Source: Poriferisodalis sp965215815 (GTDB lineage: Bacteria > Actinomycetota > Acidimicrobiia > Acidimicrobiales > Poriferisodalaceae). From it: a stretch of DNA of 64,000 nucleotides. This document shows, piece by piece, positions 33,506 through 42,441 of the stretch (positions are counted from its first letter, which is position 1; each line of letters opens with the position of its first letter). The notes under the pieces are model-generated. The model had not been told where the DNA came from. It saw nothing but the letters and a program-made list of their open reading frames with translations, and did no database searches. The stretch covers positions 1,612,001 through 1,676,000 of the forward strand of contig NZ_CBDCEO010000013.1 in NCBI RefSeq assembly GCF_965215815.1, in the 5' to 3' direction. Position numbers and translations under genes: made by a program.

Positions 33506-34518
33506 CAGCTTCCTCCCTCTGCTTCGACGGCGCCGATCACGGTGTCTGCCAGCTGGGCCAGGCGCTGGGTGCGCCCGCCCGACAGCAGAGCGAACGTGAT
33601 CCGGTCGATGTCGAGCTGCCAGAGTTGACGCAGCCGCTCGACGCACGTGTCGAGGTCTCCCACCAGCGCCACCGACTTGACGAACTCATCGGACACCGTG
33701 TGCTTGTGCCCTGCCTGCAGCGAGAGGTGATCGACGAGGCCGTACGCGTCGGCGGCGCGGGCGAATTCGGGACGGAACCTCTCCCATGCGGGCGGCATGC
33801 GCTTCCAGGGGTGAAAGGTGGCCGCCTGGCTGGTGGCCCATGCCCTGACGTCGTCGGTGGCACTCGCCTCGTCGTCGCCGATCGACATGGTGACGAACAG
33901 GTCGACGGTCAGCTGACCGCGGTCACGTCCGGCGGCCTCCAGCCCCTGGTGGATGTAGTCGAGCTGCCAAGAGCAGAACTCGGGGTCCGCAGCGCCCATG
34001 AGCACGGCTCCGTCGCACGTCTCGCCGGCGAGCCGCAACATGGCGGGTTGCGAGACGGCGAGGTAGACGGGAATCTGGCGTTTCGCAGTGGCCAAGCGGA
34101 CCTGGTTGCCGTCGAGATCGCACGGCTCTCCGCTGAAGAGTCGGCGGAAATCGTCGATCCCCGAGCGCAGATCGCCCAACCTCGACGGCGTGCCTCCGGC
34201 GCCGAGCACGGCTGACCAGCCCGCGCCGAGGCCGAGCACAGCGCGGCCATGGGAGAGTTCGTCGAGCGCGGCGGTGGCATTGGCGGTCACTGTGGGGTGG
34301 CGGGTCACGAGGTTGGTGACGCCCGCCCCGATGAGCACGTTCTCGGTTGACAGCGCGGCCAGGTTCATCGCCGCGTACACGTCCTTCATGCCGAGCTGGA
34401 AGTCGATGTACCACAGCGCCTCGAAACCTCTTTCGTCGATGTCGCGGGCCAGTTCGGCCGTGCGGCTCAAGGGCTCGCGGGGGCTGACACCCAAGGAGAT
34501 GCCGTAGCGGCGCCTCAT
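33505..34518 (-). CDS. LLM-class flavin/F420-dependent oxidoreductase
   Basis: A 337-residue bacterial-luciferase-like TIM barrel. Signs are the N-terminal YGISLGVSPREPLSRTAELA, VLIGAGVTNLVTRHP, TAALDELSHGRAVLGLGAGWS (the hallmark helix and phosphate loop), and PVYLAVSQPAMLRLAGE. The sequence is closer to F420-dependent reductases of the Mer type than to two-component monooxygenases, but the cofactor cannot be settled by eye. It is coupled on both sides (ATGA with the hydrolase, TGATG with the SDR). It would catalyse a hydride transfer or a monooxygenation in the same pathway as the Mo hydroxylase. Confidence 0.9.
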   Translation of the reverse strand: MRRRYGISLGVSPREPLSRTAELARDIDERGFEALWYIDFQLGMKDVYAAMNLAALSTENVLIGAGVTNLVTRHPTVTANATAALDELSHGRAVLGLGAGWSAVLGAGGTPSRLGDLRSGIDDFRRLFSGEPCDLDGNQVRLATAKRQIPVYLAVSQPAMLRLAGETCDGAVLMGAADPEFCSWQLDYIHQGLEAAGRDRGQLTVDLFVTMSIGDDEASATDDVRAWATSQAATFHPWKRMPPAWERFRPEFARAADAYGLVDHLSLQAGHKHTVSDEFVKSVALVGDLDTCVERLRQLWQLDIDRITFALLSGGRTQRLAQLADTVIGAVEAEGGS

Positions 34519-35309
34519 GGAAGTCCCCTCTCACCCAAGAGCTGGGCGATCAGCTTGCCGTAGGCGTCGGGTTGGTCGACGGAGACAAGATGACCGGCCC
34601 CGGCCACCTCGTGGTACCGGCAGTCGTCGACGCCCTCGACGATGATGTCGGATGCCCGGCGCGGGCAGAAGACATCGCCCGATGCCCCGATGATGTCGAC
34701 GGGGACTTCGATCTGCGCCAGCAGAGGATTCAGCGGCTCGGAGCGAATCCCGATCATCGCTCGGGCCGCGTTGATGTAACCGTGGCCGTAACCGACGGCG
34801 TCTATCCGCCGGGAGGTCACAGCGTCGATGTCGGCCGCGGTGACGATCTGGCGGGCCGTGTCGTCGCGCAGGCCAGCGACGAAGCCGTCCATGTCGCGGG
34901 CTTCAAGCTGGGCGATTCGGCCTTCGAAGAACTCGGCCGCGGCGCCGCCGACCACCGACGACGTGGCCGCCACGATCAGGTGGCCGATCAGGGTTGGGTG
35001 AACGGTCGCAGCCTTGAGCCCGATGGTGCCGCCCAGCGAGTAGCCGACGACGGCGGCAGGACCGGTCACGGCGCTCAGGAACGCCGCCAGGTCGTCGCTC
35101 AGCTGCGACAGGGTGCCAGCGCCGTGCCCGGGGGTTGTTCGACCGTGTCCCCGCAGGTCGACTGAGTAGGCGGTGAACTCGCCGAAATGGGCCGCGACTG
35201 CGTCCCAGGAGCGATGGTCCTCGGCCAGCCCATGCAGGAGCACTACCGGCGGCCCCGAGCCTTGGCGCCGGTAGTTGACCACTATGTCGTTCAGTTCGAC
35301 GGTGCTCAT
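34515..35309 (-). CDS. Alpha/beta-fold hydrolase
   Basis: A 264-residue alpha/beta hydrolase. The oxyanion motif is VVLLHGLAEDHRSW, the nucleophile elbow GYSLGG, the acid in DIIGASGDVFCP and the catalytic His in VAGAGHLVSVDQP. The closest look is to enol-lactone or C-C bond hydrolases, but substrate cannot be read. ATG start, with ATGA coupling to the upstream ligase and to the downstream LLM gene. Cytoplasmic. Confidence 0.9.
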   Translation of the reverse strand: MSTVELNDIVVNYRRQGSGPPVVLLHGLAEDHRSWDAVAAHFGEFTAYSVDLRGHGRTTPGHGAGTLSQLSDDLAAFLSAVTGPAAVVGYSLGGTIGLKAATVHPTLIGHLIVAATSSVVGGAAAEFFEGRIAQLEARDMDGFVAGLRDDTARQIVTAADIDAVTSRRIDAVGYGHGYINAARAMIGIRSEPLNPLLAQIEVPVDIIGASGDVFCPRRASDIIVEGVDDCRYHEVAGAGHLVSVDQPDAYGKLIAQLLGERGLP

Positions 35310-36928
35310 TGGCCCGCGCCCCGGTTCGAGCCTGCGCCGCCGACGCCGGCTGCGGCAGTCAGGGAGGAGGCTCTGACGAGTTCATCGCGGAGCTGCTGTT
35401 TGCGTATCTTGCCTGCGGCTGTTCGTGGGAAGTGATCGACCTGCATCAGCCGTTCGGGCCAGTACCGCTGCGGCAGGCCCTGCTCAGCGCAGAACGCGAG
35501 GACATCGTCGAGATCGAGAGGAGCGCCGGCCTGCACGACCGCGCAGATGCGCTCGCCGAGACGTTCGTCGGGCCACCCGATCACGGCCACGCCGACCACG
35601 TCAGGATGGGCGGCGATCGCGTTCTCGGTCTCGACGGGAGAGATGTTCACGGCCCCGCGGATGATCAGGTCCTTGTGCCGTCCCGTGATCGAGACGTAGC
35701 CGTCGGAATCGATGCGGGCGAGGTCGCCGGTGCGGAAGAACCCGTCGCCGACGATGTGCTCGGCGTACAGCTCGGACTGGCCGTAGTAGCCGTTGAACAC
35801 GCCGGGCCCGCGCATGACGAGCTCGCCAGCCCCCGAGGCCTGCAGCCCCATGTCGGCGTCGAGGGTTCGAAGTTCCAGCCCGGGCAGCCCGACCCCAACC
35901 GTGTTCTCGACCTGGGTGGGGGTCGAGCCGGCCACACACGTGGTGAGGCCGCCTTCGGTCATGCCCCACAGGGGTGTTACGAACGTGTTCGGCAGCTCGG
36001 TTCGGCAGCGCCGGATGAGGGCCGGCGGCACTTGGGCCCCACCGCACAGGAAGCTCCGCAATGGTGCCAGCTTGGGCTCGCGGCCACGCCACCGGGCATT
36101 GACGAGATCCAACAGGAACGGGGTCGCAGCCGCAGTGAAGTCGGCGCGGTGGCGGGCCACCAATTCCAGGGCACCGACGGGGTCCCATTCGTCTTGGAGG
36201 ATGAGCGGTGCGCCCAGAAGCAGCGAAAGGCGGGCGCCGTGAATGGCGCCGACGCTGTGGCCGAGCGGTGACGGCATGAACACAGGCGTGCGATGGTCGA
36301 GTCCGAAACGCTCGGCGAACTGCACGTTGAGAGCGGCCAGCGAGTCCTCACTGTGACTGACGGCCTTCGGGGGCCCGGTTGTGCTCGAGGTGAACATCAG
36401 GTGTGCGGTGGTATCGGGCACCTCGACGGTCCGGTCTGGGGCGGCCGCCGGGCCGTGCACCGCCAGCAAGGTTCCGTCCGCCGCAGCCACAGCGACCCCG
36501 GTGGAGGCCTCGGCTGCGGCTCGCCGGATCACCTCATCCGGGCGCGCCCGCCGGTTCTGGCCGGCGCAGATGACCAAGGCAGGCTGAATCAGATGAAGGA
36601 TGTGGCGCAGGTGGACCTCGGGTGTGGTGACCGGTGGCGTGGCTGGAACGTGGCCCGCCCTCAAGGTGGCCAGGAACATCACGACCCAAGCCGTGCAGTT
36701 GGGCAGATTCATCACCACCACCTGCCTGCCGCCGCCGACTACCGAGCGGATCTTCTCGGTGGCCTCACCGGCCGCGTGCCACAGCTCGGACCGGGACAGG
36801 GTGCTGCCGCCACTTACGAGGGCGAGCTCGCCCGGCCCCTCGCTGACGTGCGACTCGAAGCGGTCAACCAGCCGGCGGCCGGTCCACCATCCAGCGAGTC
36901 GGTAGCGCTCTGCGACGTCATCGACCAC
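35306..36928 (-). CDS. Acyl-CoA synthetase (AMP-forming)
   Basis: A 540-residue adenylate-forming ligase of the ANL family. Motifs: MFTSSTTGPPKAVSHS (P-loop, with Ser for the usual Gly), LWGMTEGG, YVSITGRHKDLIIRG, and PRTAAGKIRKQQL with the C-terminal catalytic Lys. The N-terminus resembles alicyclic or aryl-CoA ligases (YRLAGWWTGRRLVDRFESH). It is the promoter-proximal gene of the eight-gene operon, with a GTG start 62 bp from the TetR-type palindrome, so the pathway starts with, or passes through, a CoA thioester of an organic acid. Confidence 0.9.
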   Translation of the reverse strand: MVDDVAERYRLAGWWTGRRLVDRFESHVSEGPGELALVSGGSTLSRSELWHAAGEATEKIRSVVGGGRQVVVMNLPNCTAWVVMFLATLRAGHVPATPPVTTPEVHLRHILHLIQPALVICAGQNRRARPDEVIRRAAAEASTGVAVAAADGTLLAVHGPAAAPDRTVEVPDTTAHLMFTSSTTGPPKAVSHSEDSLAALNVQFAERFGLDHRTPVFMPSPLGHSVGAIHGARLSLLLGAPLILQDEWDPVGALELVARHRADFTAAATPFLLDLVNARWRGREPKLAPLRSFLCGGAQVPPALIRRCRTELPNTFVTPLWGMTEGGLTTCVAGSTPTQVENTVGVGLPGLELRTLDADMGLQASGAGELVMRGPGVFNGYYGQSELYAEHIVGDGFFRTGDLARIDSDGYVSITGRHKDLIIRGAVNISPVETENAIAAHPDVVGVAVIGWPDERLGERICAVVQAGAPLDLDDVLAFCAEQGLPQRYWPERLMQVDHFPRTAAGKIRKQQLRDELVRASSLTAAAGVGGAGSNRGAGQ

Positions 36929-36989
36929 TGCTCTTCACCATTCCCGATATGGCTCGCTCGCCGCAGTTCTGCAGATTCGCGAAACTATC

Positions 36990-37011
36990 ACAAAACCGAT
37001 ATCGCTTTTGT
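36990..37011. promoter_or_regulatory. 22-bp palindrome, candidate TetR operator
   Basis: ACAAAACCGAT followed directly by ATCGCTTTTGT: the half sites are inverted complements at 10 of 11 positions. It lies in the 222-bp divergent region between the catabolic operon (GTG at 36928) and the TetR gene (ATG at 37151), the expected place for an autoregulated operator controlling both. Confidence 0.75.
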
Positions 37012-37150
37012 TTAATTGGCGCACGTACGAGACGGTAGGATCGATTCTTGCGGGTGTCCAGGCCTGAGACGACCCGCGAAGCAACCAGCCACACAGGGAC
37101 CAATCGGGTGCCTCACACCGCAAACTTGTCTTCCGACGACGCAGGCGCCC

Positions 37151-37768
37151 ATGGCCATTGAGCCGACAACGCCTAAGGGTCAACGAACTCGACAGTCGAT
37201 CCTCGACGCAGCGTCGAAGGTTTTCACCAAGGCCGGCTACGTCGATGCTCGCATGAGCGATGTCGCTGATCAGGCCGGACTCTCCCTTGGCGGCCTGTAC
37301 AGGTATTTCGAGAACAAGGAGGACCTCTTCGGGAGCGTTATCCGGGACATCCACGAGGAACTCTTCCAGCACAGCCGGTCGTCGACCCCCATCGCCGAGG
37401 ACCCTGAGACCGCTCTGTTCGAAGCCAACCTCGGGTATCTGCAGCACTACCACGCCAACAGCGGCGTGATGCGAGCCTTCATCGAGGCCACGACCGTGGA
37501 AGAGCGCTTCACCACGATCTGGTGGACCATGCGCGAACGCCACGTCGCCCGGTTCGTGCATGCGGTCGAGAACGACGACCGCATCCAGCTCGACGGGTTC
37601 GATCCAGCCACGGTGGCCCGCGCAATGGCCTCCCTGGTCGAACAGACCGCTTACACAACGTTCGCCCACGCCGCGCTCAACACGAAGCCGGTGGACGTCG
37701 AGACGGTCGCACGCATCGTGACCAGGGCCTGGTACCGCAGCTTCTACGGCGACCCCGCCGCAGCCTGA
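37151..37768 (+). CDS. TetR-family transcriptional regulator
   Basis: A 205-residue TetR repressor. The N-terminal HTH is typical: TRQSILDAASKVFTKAGYVD, then MSDVADQAGLSLGGLYRYFENKEDLF. The C-terminal two thirds form the helical ligand domain. ATG 37151 is chosen because it starts the conserved domain; an upstream TTG would add 45 residues of unlike composition. It is divergent from the eight-gene operon and shares the palindromic region with it, so it likely represses that operon until a substrate or its CoA ester binds. Confidence 0.92.
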   Translation: MAIEPTTPKGQRTRQSILDAASKVFTKAGYVDARMSDVADQAGLSLGGLYRYFENKEDLFGSVIRDIHEELFQHSRSSTPIAEDPETALFEANLGYLQHYHANSGVMRAFIEATTVEERFTTIWWTMRERHVARFVHAVENDDRIQLDGFDPATVARAMASLVEQTAYTTFAHAALNTKPVDVETVARIVTRAWYRSFYGDPAAA

Positions 37769-37830
37769 TAGCACCGAACTCGCCGCGACGGCTGCCACAG
37801 GATCTTGCGAGACCTGAGAGACTGGGCGCC

Positions 37831-38202
37831 GTGGCCCACAACGTTCTCGGCAGTGAGCTGCAGCCCTGCTCATATGACCCGCTCACCGGTTGGTTTCGGG
37901 ATGGCTGCTGCAACACAGACTCCGGCGACCACGGAGTCCACACTGTGTGCGTCGTGATGACCGCTGAGTTCCTCGAGTTCTCCTCAGCGGCTGGCAACGA
38001 CCTGTCTACGCCGCAGCCGGCGGGCGGCTTCGGTGGACTGTCCCCCGGCGATCACTGGTGCCTGTGCGCGGCCCGCTGGACCGAAGCACTCACCGCGGGA
38101 GCCGCACCCCAGGTCGTGCTGGAAGCGACCCATGCCCGCACCCTGGAGTGGGCTGACCTCAGCGACCTCGAGGCCCACCGCTTCAGCGGCGACTCAGTCT
38201 GA
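37831..38202 (+). CDS. DUF2237 family protein
   Basis: A 123-residue protein that matches the DUF2237 pattern closely: NVLGSELQPCSYDPLTGWFR, then DGCCNTDSGDHGVHTVCVVM, FLEFSSAAGNDLSTP, LSPGDHWCLCAARW and VVLEATHARTLEW. Conserved Cys residues are all present. The GTG start at 37831 lies 62 bp after the TetR gene. The family is widespread and of unknown biochemical function. A C-terminal remnant of a second copy lies at 47206-47334. Confidence 0.88.
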   Translation: MAHNVLGSELQPCSYDPLTGWFRDGCCNTDSGDHGVHTVCVVMTAEFLEFSSAAGNDLSTPQPAGGFGGLSPGDHWCLCAARWTEALTAGAAPQVVLEATHARTLEWADLSDLEAHRFSGDSV

Positions 38203-38280
38203 TCCGAGCGCCGCGAACATCTTGCGCTGCGTTCTGTGCGCCGCGCCGCGGCAGTGGCAACGCCCGCAGGAACGTCGCTA

Positions 38281-39066
38281 TCAGAAATGTTGCCAAACGG
38301 GTTTGTTGCGGTATATCTCGCGGTAGTAGTCGGCATGTCTCAGTTGCTGGCCGGCAGCTTCGTCGACGATGACCGTGGTGTGGGGGTGTAGCTGTAGAGC
38401 CGATGCTGGCATCATCGCAGTCACCGGTCCCTCCACAGCCTTGGCGATCGGTTCGCTCTTGGCCTCACCGGTGGCGATCAACACAACATGTCGAGCCTCG
38501 AGAATGGTGCCGATGCCCTGGGTGATCCCATGGTGGGGGACCATGTCCGGATCGTTGCCGAAGAATCGGGCATTGTCTTCGCGGGTTGCCGTGGTGAGTG
38601 TCTTCAGGCGTGTTCTCGACACCAGCGAGGACGGCGGCTCGTTGAATCCGATATGGCCGTTGCGGCCGATGCCGAGCAGCTGCAAATCGATTCCACCGGC
38701 GTTTGCGATGCGCCGCTCGTAGGTCTCTGCCGCCGTGGCGAGATCCGCTGGGGCGCATTGCGGAACGACCAGAGCGTTCGCTGGAACGTCCACCTGGTCG
38801 ATGAACTCGCGCTCGATAAAGCTTCGGAGCAACTGTGGATGTTCGGGGTCAAGGCCCACGTACTCATCGAGCAGGAACATTCGCGTGCGAGCGAAGCTCA
38901 CTCGCCCATTGCCGTGACGCTCGATGAGCTCGTGGTAGGTGGGAAGTGGGGAGCTGCCCGTGGCCAGCCCGATGACCGCACGATCGGCGCCCCAGAGCAG
39001 ACGCTCGAAAGCGTCGGCCGCGATGATCGCAGCCTCCCGGGCGGAACCAGTGATGACGATCTCCAT
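38281..39066 (-). CDS. nagB: Glucosamine-6-phosphate deaminase NagB
   Basis: A 261-residue enzyme that converts glucosamine-6-phosphate to fructose-6-phosphate and ammonia. Motifs: IGLATGSSPLPTYHEL, MFLLDEYVGL with the catalytic Asp region, GIGRNGHIGFNEPP, and MMPASALQLHPHTTVIVDEAA. The ATG at 39066 follows the nagA stop by 5 nt. It is the last gene of the amino-sugar operon. The length is normal for the family; the allosteric GlcNAc-6-P site cannot be judged by eye. Confidence 0.95.
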   Translation of the reverse strand: MEIVITGSAREAAIIAADAFERLLWGADRAVIGLATGSSPLPTYHELIERHGNGRVSFARTRMFLLDEYVGLDPEHPQLLRSFIEREFIDQVDVPANALVVPQCAPADLATAAETYERRIANAGGIDLQLLGIGRNGHIGFNEPPSSLVSRTRLKTLTTATREDNARFFGNDPDMVPHHGITQGIGTILEARHVVLIATGEAKSEPIAKAVEGPVTAMMPASALQLHPHTTVIVDEAAGQQLRHADYYREIYRNKPVWQHF

Positions 39067-39071
39067 TGCGG

Positions 39072-40277
39072 TTACGAGACCTTTGCGAGCGATCCTCGGA
39101 GACGCTGCTGAGCTGCATCGTCGACGTATGAGACTTGACCACCGCAAATCGTCGCGTGCACCCGGTAGTCATCATCAAGGAGCACGAAGTCGGCGATCGA
39201 GCCCGGATCTAGACGCCCGCGGCGGGTCTCGCCGATAATCCCCGCCGGAACGGAGGTTGCGGCCGCTAGAGCTTCGTGCCCGCCACAGCCCGTGAACTCT
39301 GCAAGATTGGCCACAGCGTGATTCATGCTCACCACGCTGCCGGCCAGAACACCGTCAGCAGTCCGCACGCTCGCTCCGTCAAAGACGGTGGGAATGCCAG
39401 CTAGCCGGTAGGCGCCGGGAGGCTGCCCCATTGCCGCTACCGCATCGGTCACTAGGGCGATGCCATCGGGCCCTCTGGCGTTCCAGGCCGCGGCCACCGC
39501 GATGGGTGCTACGTGCACGCCGTCGACGATCACGGTGGCGGTTAGGCGCGAGTCCGCCAAGGCCACGCCGACCAGATTGGGGCGTCGATGCCCGAAAGGG
39601 GCCATCGCGTTGAACAGATGGGTGACTGTGCTGACGCCCGCAGTGATGGCCGCCAGCGTCTCGTCGGCGGTAGCTGCCGAGTGGCCGGCGGCGACGACGA
39701 TGCCTCTGTGGCGGAGTTCACCTATGGCGTCGAGCGCATTGGCCAACTCTGGTGCGATCGTCACCATTGCGACGCCCGCGGAGCGATGCCAGCCGTTGAT
39801 TACATCGGCGCTGACGCCGGTCAGGTGTTCAGGCGGGTGCACGCCAGCAAGCCGCGTGTTGAGCATCGGACCCTCAAAGTGGGCTCCGAGGGGCTCGGCG
39901 CCGCAGTATCCGGTGGGTCGTGCCCGCAACGCCTCCAGCATCGCGCTGTTGAGGCTGCGGGGCCCGGAGATGATCGTCGGGAGGAACGACGTCACTCCGC
40001 TGCGGGGCAGCTTGCGCCCCAGTTCCCACACGACCCCCGGGTCGTCCTGGAGGTCATGGCCGTAGCCGCCGTTGATCTGTAGGTCGATCAACCCCGGCGA
40101 GACCATAAGCCCAGACGCGTCAATCGTTGCGGTGTCCTCAGGGTCTTTCTGGGACGCGGACGCGACGGAGTCGGCGAGGCTGAGCGCAGTGATGGTGTCG
40201 CCATCGAAGGTGAGGGTGAGCGCCTCGAGTCCTGATGTGGTGAGGCATCGTCCTCCGACGATCCTGACCGCGGTCAC
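39072..40277 (-). CDS. nagA: N-acetylglucosamine-6-phosphate deacetylase NagA
   Basis: A 401-residue metallo-amidohydrolase. PGLIDLQINGGYGHDL is the metal-binding N-terminal motif of the family (with Gln in the HxH position, as in many NagA). GAHFEGPMLN has the metal-ligand Glu, and AGHSAATADE and VTHLFNAMAPFGHR carry the metal-ligand His residues; LVTDAVAAMG has the catalytic Asp. The GTG start overlaps the ROK kinase stop (GTGA at 40274-40277). Confidence 0.94.
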   Translation of the reverse strand: MTAVRIVGGRCLTTSGLEALTLTFDGDTITALSLADSVASASQKDPEDTATIDASGLMVSPGLIDLQINGGYGHDLQDDPGVVWELGRKLPRSGVTSFLPTIISGPRSLNSAMLEALRARPTGYCGAEPLGAHFEGPMLNTRLAGVHPPEHLTGVSADVINGWHRSAGVAMVTIAPELANALDAIGELRHRGIVVAAGHSAATADETLAAITAGVSTVTHLFNAMAPFGHRRPNLVGVALADSRLTATVIVDGVHVAPIAVAAAWNARGPDGIALVTDAVAAMGQPPGAYRLAGIPTVFDGASVRTADGVLAGSVVSMNHAVANLAEFTGCGGHEALAAATSVPAGIIGETRRGRLDPGSIADFVLLDDDYRVHATICGGQVSYVDDAAQQRLRGSLAKVS

Positions 40278-41221
40278 TCCGACCGACTCCAGCGTGTCAG
40301 AGCGGCTGCTCCGATAACGCCGACCGGTTCGGGAGGCTTGAGCATGATTCGATCAGCGAGATTGAGTGCCCGCGTGTATGGAGATCGACTCTGGAGGCGG
40401 CGCAGGCCTTGTCGGAGGGCGTCCATGAGCAGCGAGGTGCCGACGTCGGCGACGCCACCGCCGATCACGATGCGGTCGATGTCAAATGTCAGCGCAAGAG
40501 TATGGATGGCGCGGGTGAGATGCTCGACGGCACGCCGCAGGATGAGCGTCGCTTTGTCGTCGCCGCGGCCGGCGGCGGCGAAGAGCGCCTCCACCGATGA
40601 GTGCCGGCCCGACGGAAGCCACTGACGGGCGAGGGCTGGCCCCGACGCCACTGCCTCGAGACAGCCTTGCAGCCCGCATGCGCATTGCGGTCCGTCGGGA
40701 TCGGCAAGAAGGTGGCCGATCTCACCGGCAAAGCCGTTTTGGCCTCGGTAGATGCGCCCATCGAGGATCACGCCCGCGCTGACGCCTGTGCCGATGTTCA
40801 GATATGCGAGGTCACGAAGGCCGCAATCGTCACGACGGAGGATCTCATAGACGCCCAGGGCCGCCGCGTCGACGTCGTTGGCGATCCAGCAGGGAACCCT
40901 GAGGGTGGCTTTCAGACGGGACACGATGTCGAGGGCGTCATCACCGATCCCGAGGTTGAACGCGTGCCGAACCGATCCGGCTGAGCCATCCACAATGCCG
41001 GGCAGACCGATCCCGACACCCTTGAGTTGTTGCCCCTCGGACTGCAGCGTGGCGATCGTGTCGATGATGCCCTCCCCGACCTGATCCACTCCCCCAGTCA
41101 GTGTCGACACCTTCAGGTCGGAAATAACGTTGAAGTCCTCATCAAAGGAAGCCGCGTGGGTCTTCGTCCCGCCTACATCTACGCCGATCACAACGCCACT
41201 GAGCTCCATCGCTTGGCTCAC
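40274..41221 (-). CDS. ROK-family sugar kinase (GlcNAc kinase-like)
   Basis: A 315-residue ROK kinase without a DNA-binding domain. The ATP phosphate loop is IGVDVGGTKTHAAS; the sugar-binding and zinc motif is GEIGHLLADPDGPQCACGLQGCLEA; INDDVDAA-like IANDVDAAALG supplies the catalytic Asp region. GTG 41221 is chosen as start because it overlaps the ATPase stop (GTGA at 41218); ATG four codons in is an alternative. It lies between the transporter and nagA, so it most likely phosphorylates imported N-acetylglucosamine to GlcNAc-6-P for NagA. Confidence 0.85.
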   Translation of the reverse strand: MSQAMELSGVVIGVDVGGTKTHAASFDEDFNVISDLKVSTLTGGVDQVGEGIIDTIATLQSEGQQLKGVGIGLPGIVDGSAGSVRHAFNLGIGDDALDIVSRLKATLRVPCWIANDVDAAALGVYEILRRDDCGLRDLAYLNIGTGVSAGVILDGRIYRGQNGFAGEIGHLLADPDGPQCACGLQGCLEAVASGPALARQWLPSGRHSSVEALFAAAGRGDDKATLILRRAVEHLTRAIHTLALTFDIDRIVIGGGVADVGTSLLMDALRQGLRRLQSRSPYTRALNLADRIMLKPPEPVGVIGAAALTRWSRSE

Positions 41222-42399
41222 CGGTCCTCGCCAAGACGCAGAGCGCGTCCGGTCGCGGTATCGAACAGGTGCAGGCTCGGCCTGTTGATTGCCAGGTCGA
41301 TCGTGTCGCCGACGGCTACTTGACTCGTGGGTGACAGGCGGGCCAGGCACAAGGCACCCTCCCTGGGTTCGCCAACCGACGCCTCGGCGAGTTCGGGCGT
41401 GTCGATCTCAGCGCCGGCCGCGTCGATGGTGGTGTGGGCAACAAGCTCCGATCCGAGCGCTTCGACCAGATCCACCCGCACCCGAACCGAAGGCCAGTCG
41501 GCGTTGTCGCGGGTCCGCTCGACCAGCCACTCGGGGCGAATGCCGACCACAACTTCTTGCCCGTCGATATCGGAGGACTCGTCGCCCTTCGTCTGCTGTT
41601 CGGGCAGCGGAAATGAATGAGCGCCAAAGACGACGCGAGCGGCCGTGGTAGTTCGCTCTATCCGACCTTGATAGAGGTTCATCGAGGGCGACCCGATGAA
41701 GACCGCAACAAACACGTTGTCAGGGTGATCATAAAGTACCTGAGGCCGGTCCACCTGCTGGAGAACGCCATCGCGCAAGACAGCGACGCGCGAGCCCATA
41801 GTCATCGCCTCCACCTGGTCATGGGTCACGTAAACGGTTGTGGTGCCGAGGTTGCGCTGCAGTCTGATGATCTCGGCCCGCATTTGAACTCGGAGTCGGG
41901 CGTCGAGATTCGACAGCGGTTCGTCCATCAAGAACGCGGCAGGCTCTCGTACGATGGCACGACCCATGGCTACTCGTTGACGCTGGCCGCCTGACAACAC
42001 ACCGGGTTTGCGATCAAGCAGATCGCTCAACTCCAACATCGCAGCGGTTTCTTCTATCCGTCGAACCGCCTCGACCTTGGGAACTTTGCCCAATCGAAGA
42101 GCGTATCCGATGTTCTTTTGCACTGTCATGTGCGGATACAGCGCATAGTTCTGAAACACCATGGCGATGTCACGCTCACGCGGCGTTTCGGAGTTCACTA
42201 TTCGACCGTCGATTTCGACAACGCCCTCGCTGATGTCTTCGAGGCCTGCGATCATGCGCAGTATCGTGGATTTCCCGCAGCCTGATGGGCCGACAAGAAC
42301 AAGGAGCTCACCGTCGGCTATGTCAAGGTTCACATCGCTAACGGCCCGGAATCCGTTGGGATATACCTTAGAAACTCCCGACAGTCGCATCTCAGCCAT
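41218..42399 (-). CDS. Sugar ABC transporter ATPase (MsmX/UgpC type)
   Basis: A 393-residue carbohydrate-importer ATPase. Walker A VGPSGCGKST, Q-loop VFQNYALYPHMT, signature LSGGQRQRVAMGRAI, Walker B AFLMDEPLSNLDA and switch VTHDQVEAM are all present, followed by a TOBE-type regulatory domain of about 150 residues (VVVGIRPEWL). Proteins of this class often energise several sugar permeases. Coupled to the kinase downstream; 42 bp separate it from the permease upstream. Confidence 0.93.
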   Translation of the reverse strand: MAEMRLSGVSKVYPNGFRAVSDVNLDIADGELLVLVGPSGCGKSTILRMIAGLEDISEGVVEIDGRIVNSETPRERDIAMVFQNYALYPHMTVQKNIGYALRLGKVPKVEAVRRIEETAAMLELSDLLDRKPGVLSGGQRQRVAMGRAIVREPAAFLMDEPLSNLDARLRVQMRAEIIRLQRNLGTTTVYVTHDQVEAMTMGSRVAVLRDGVLQQVDRPQVLYDHPDNVFVAVFIGSPSMNLYQGRIERTTTAARVVFGAHSFPLPEQQTKGDESSDIDGQEVVVGIRPEWLVERTRDNADWPSVRVRVDLVEALGSELVAHTTIDAAGAEIDTPELAEASVGEPREGALCLARLSPTSQVAVGDTIDLAINRPSLHLFDTATGRALRLGEDR

Positions 42400-42441
42400 G
42401 GAAAGCCCCCATCTGTTCCCGGGTCACAATGGCCTGCATCA

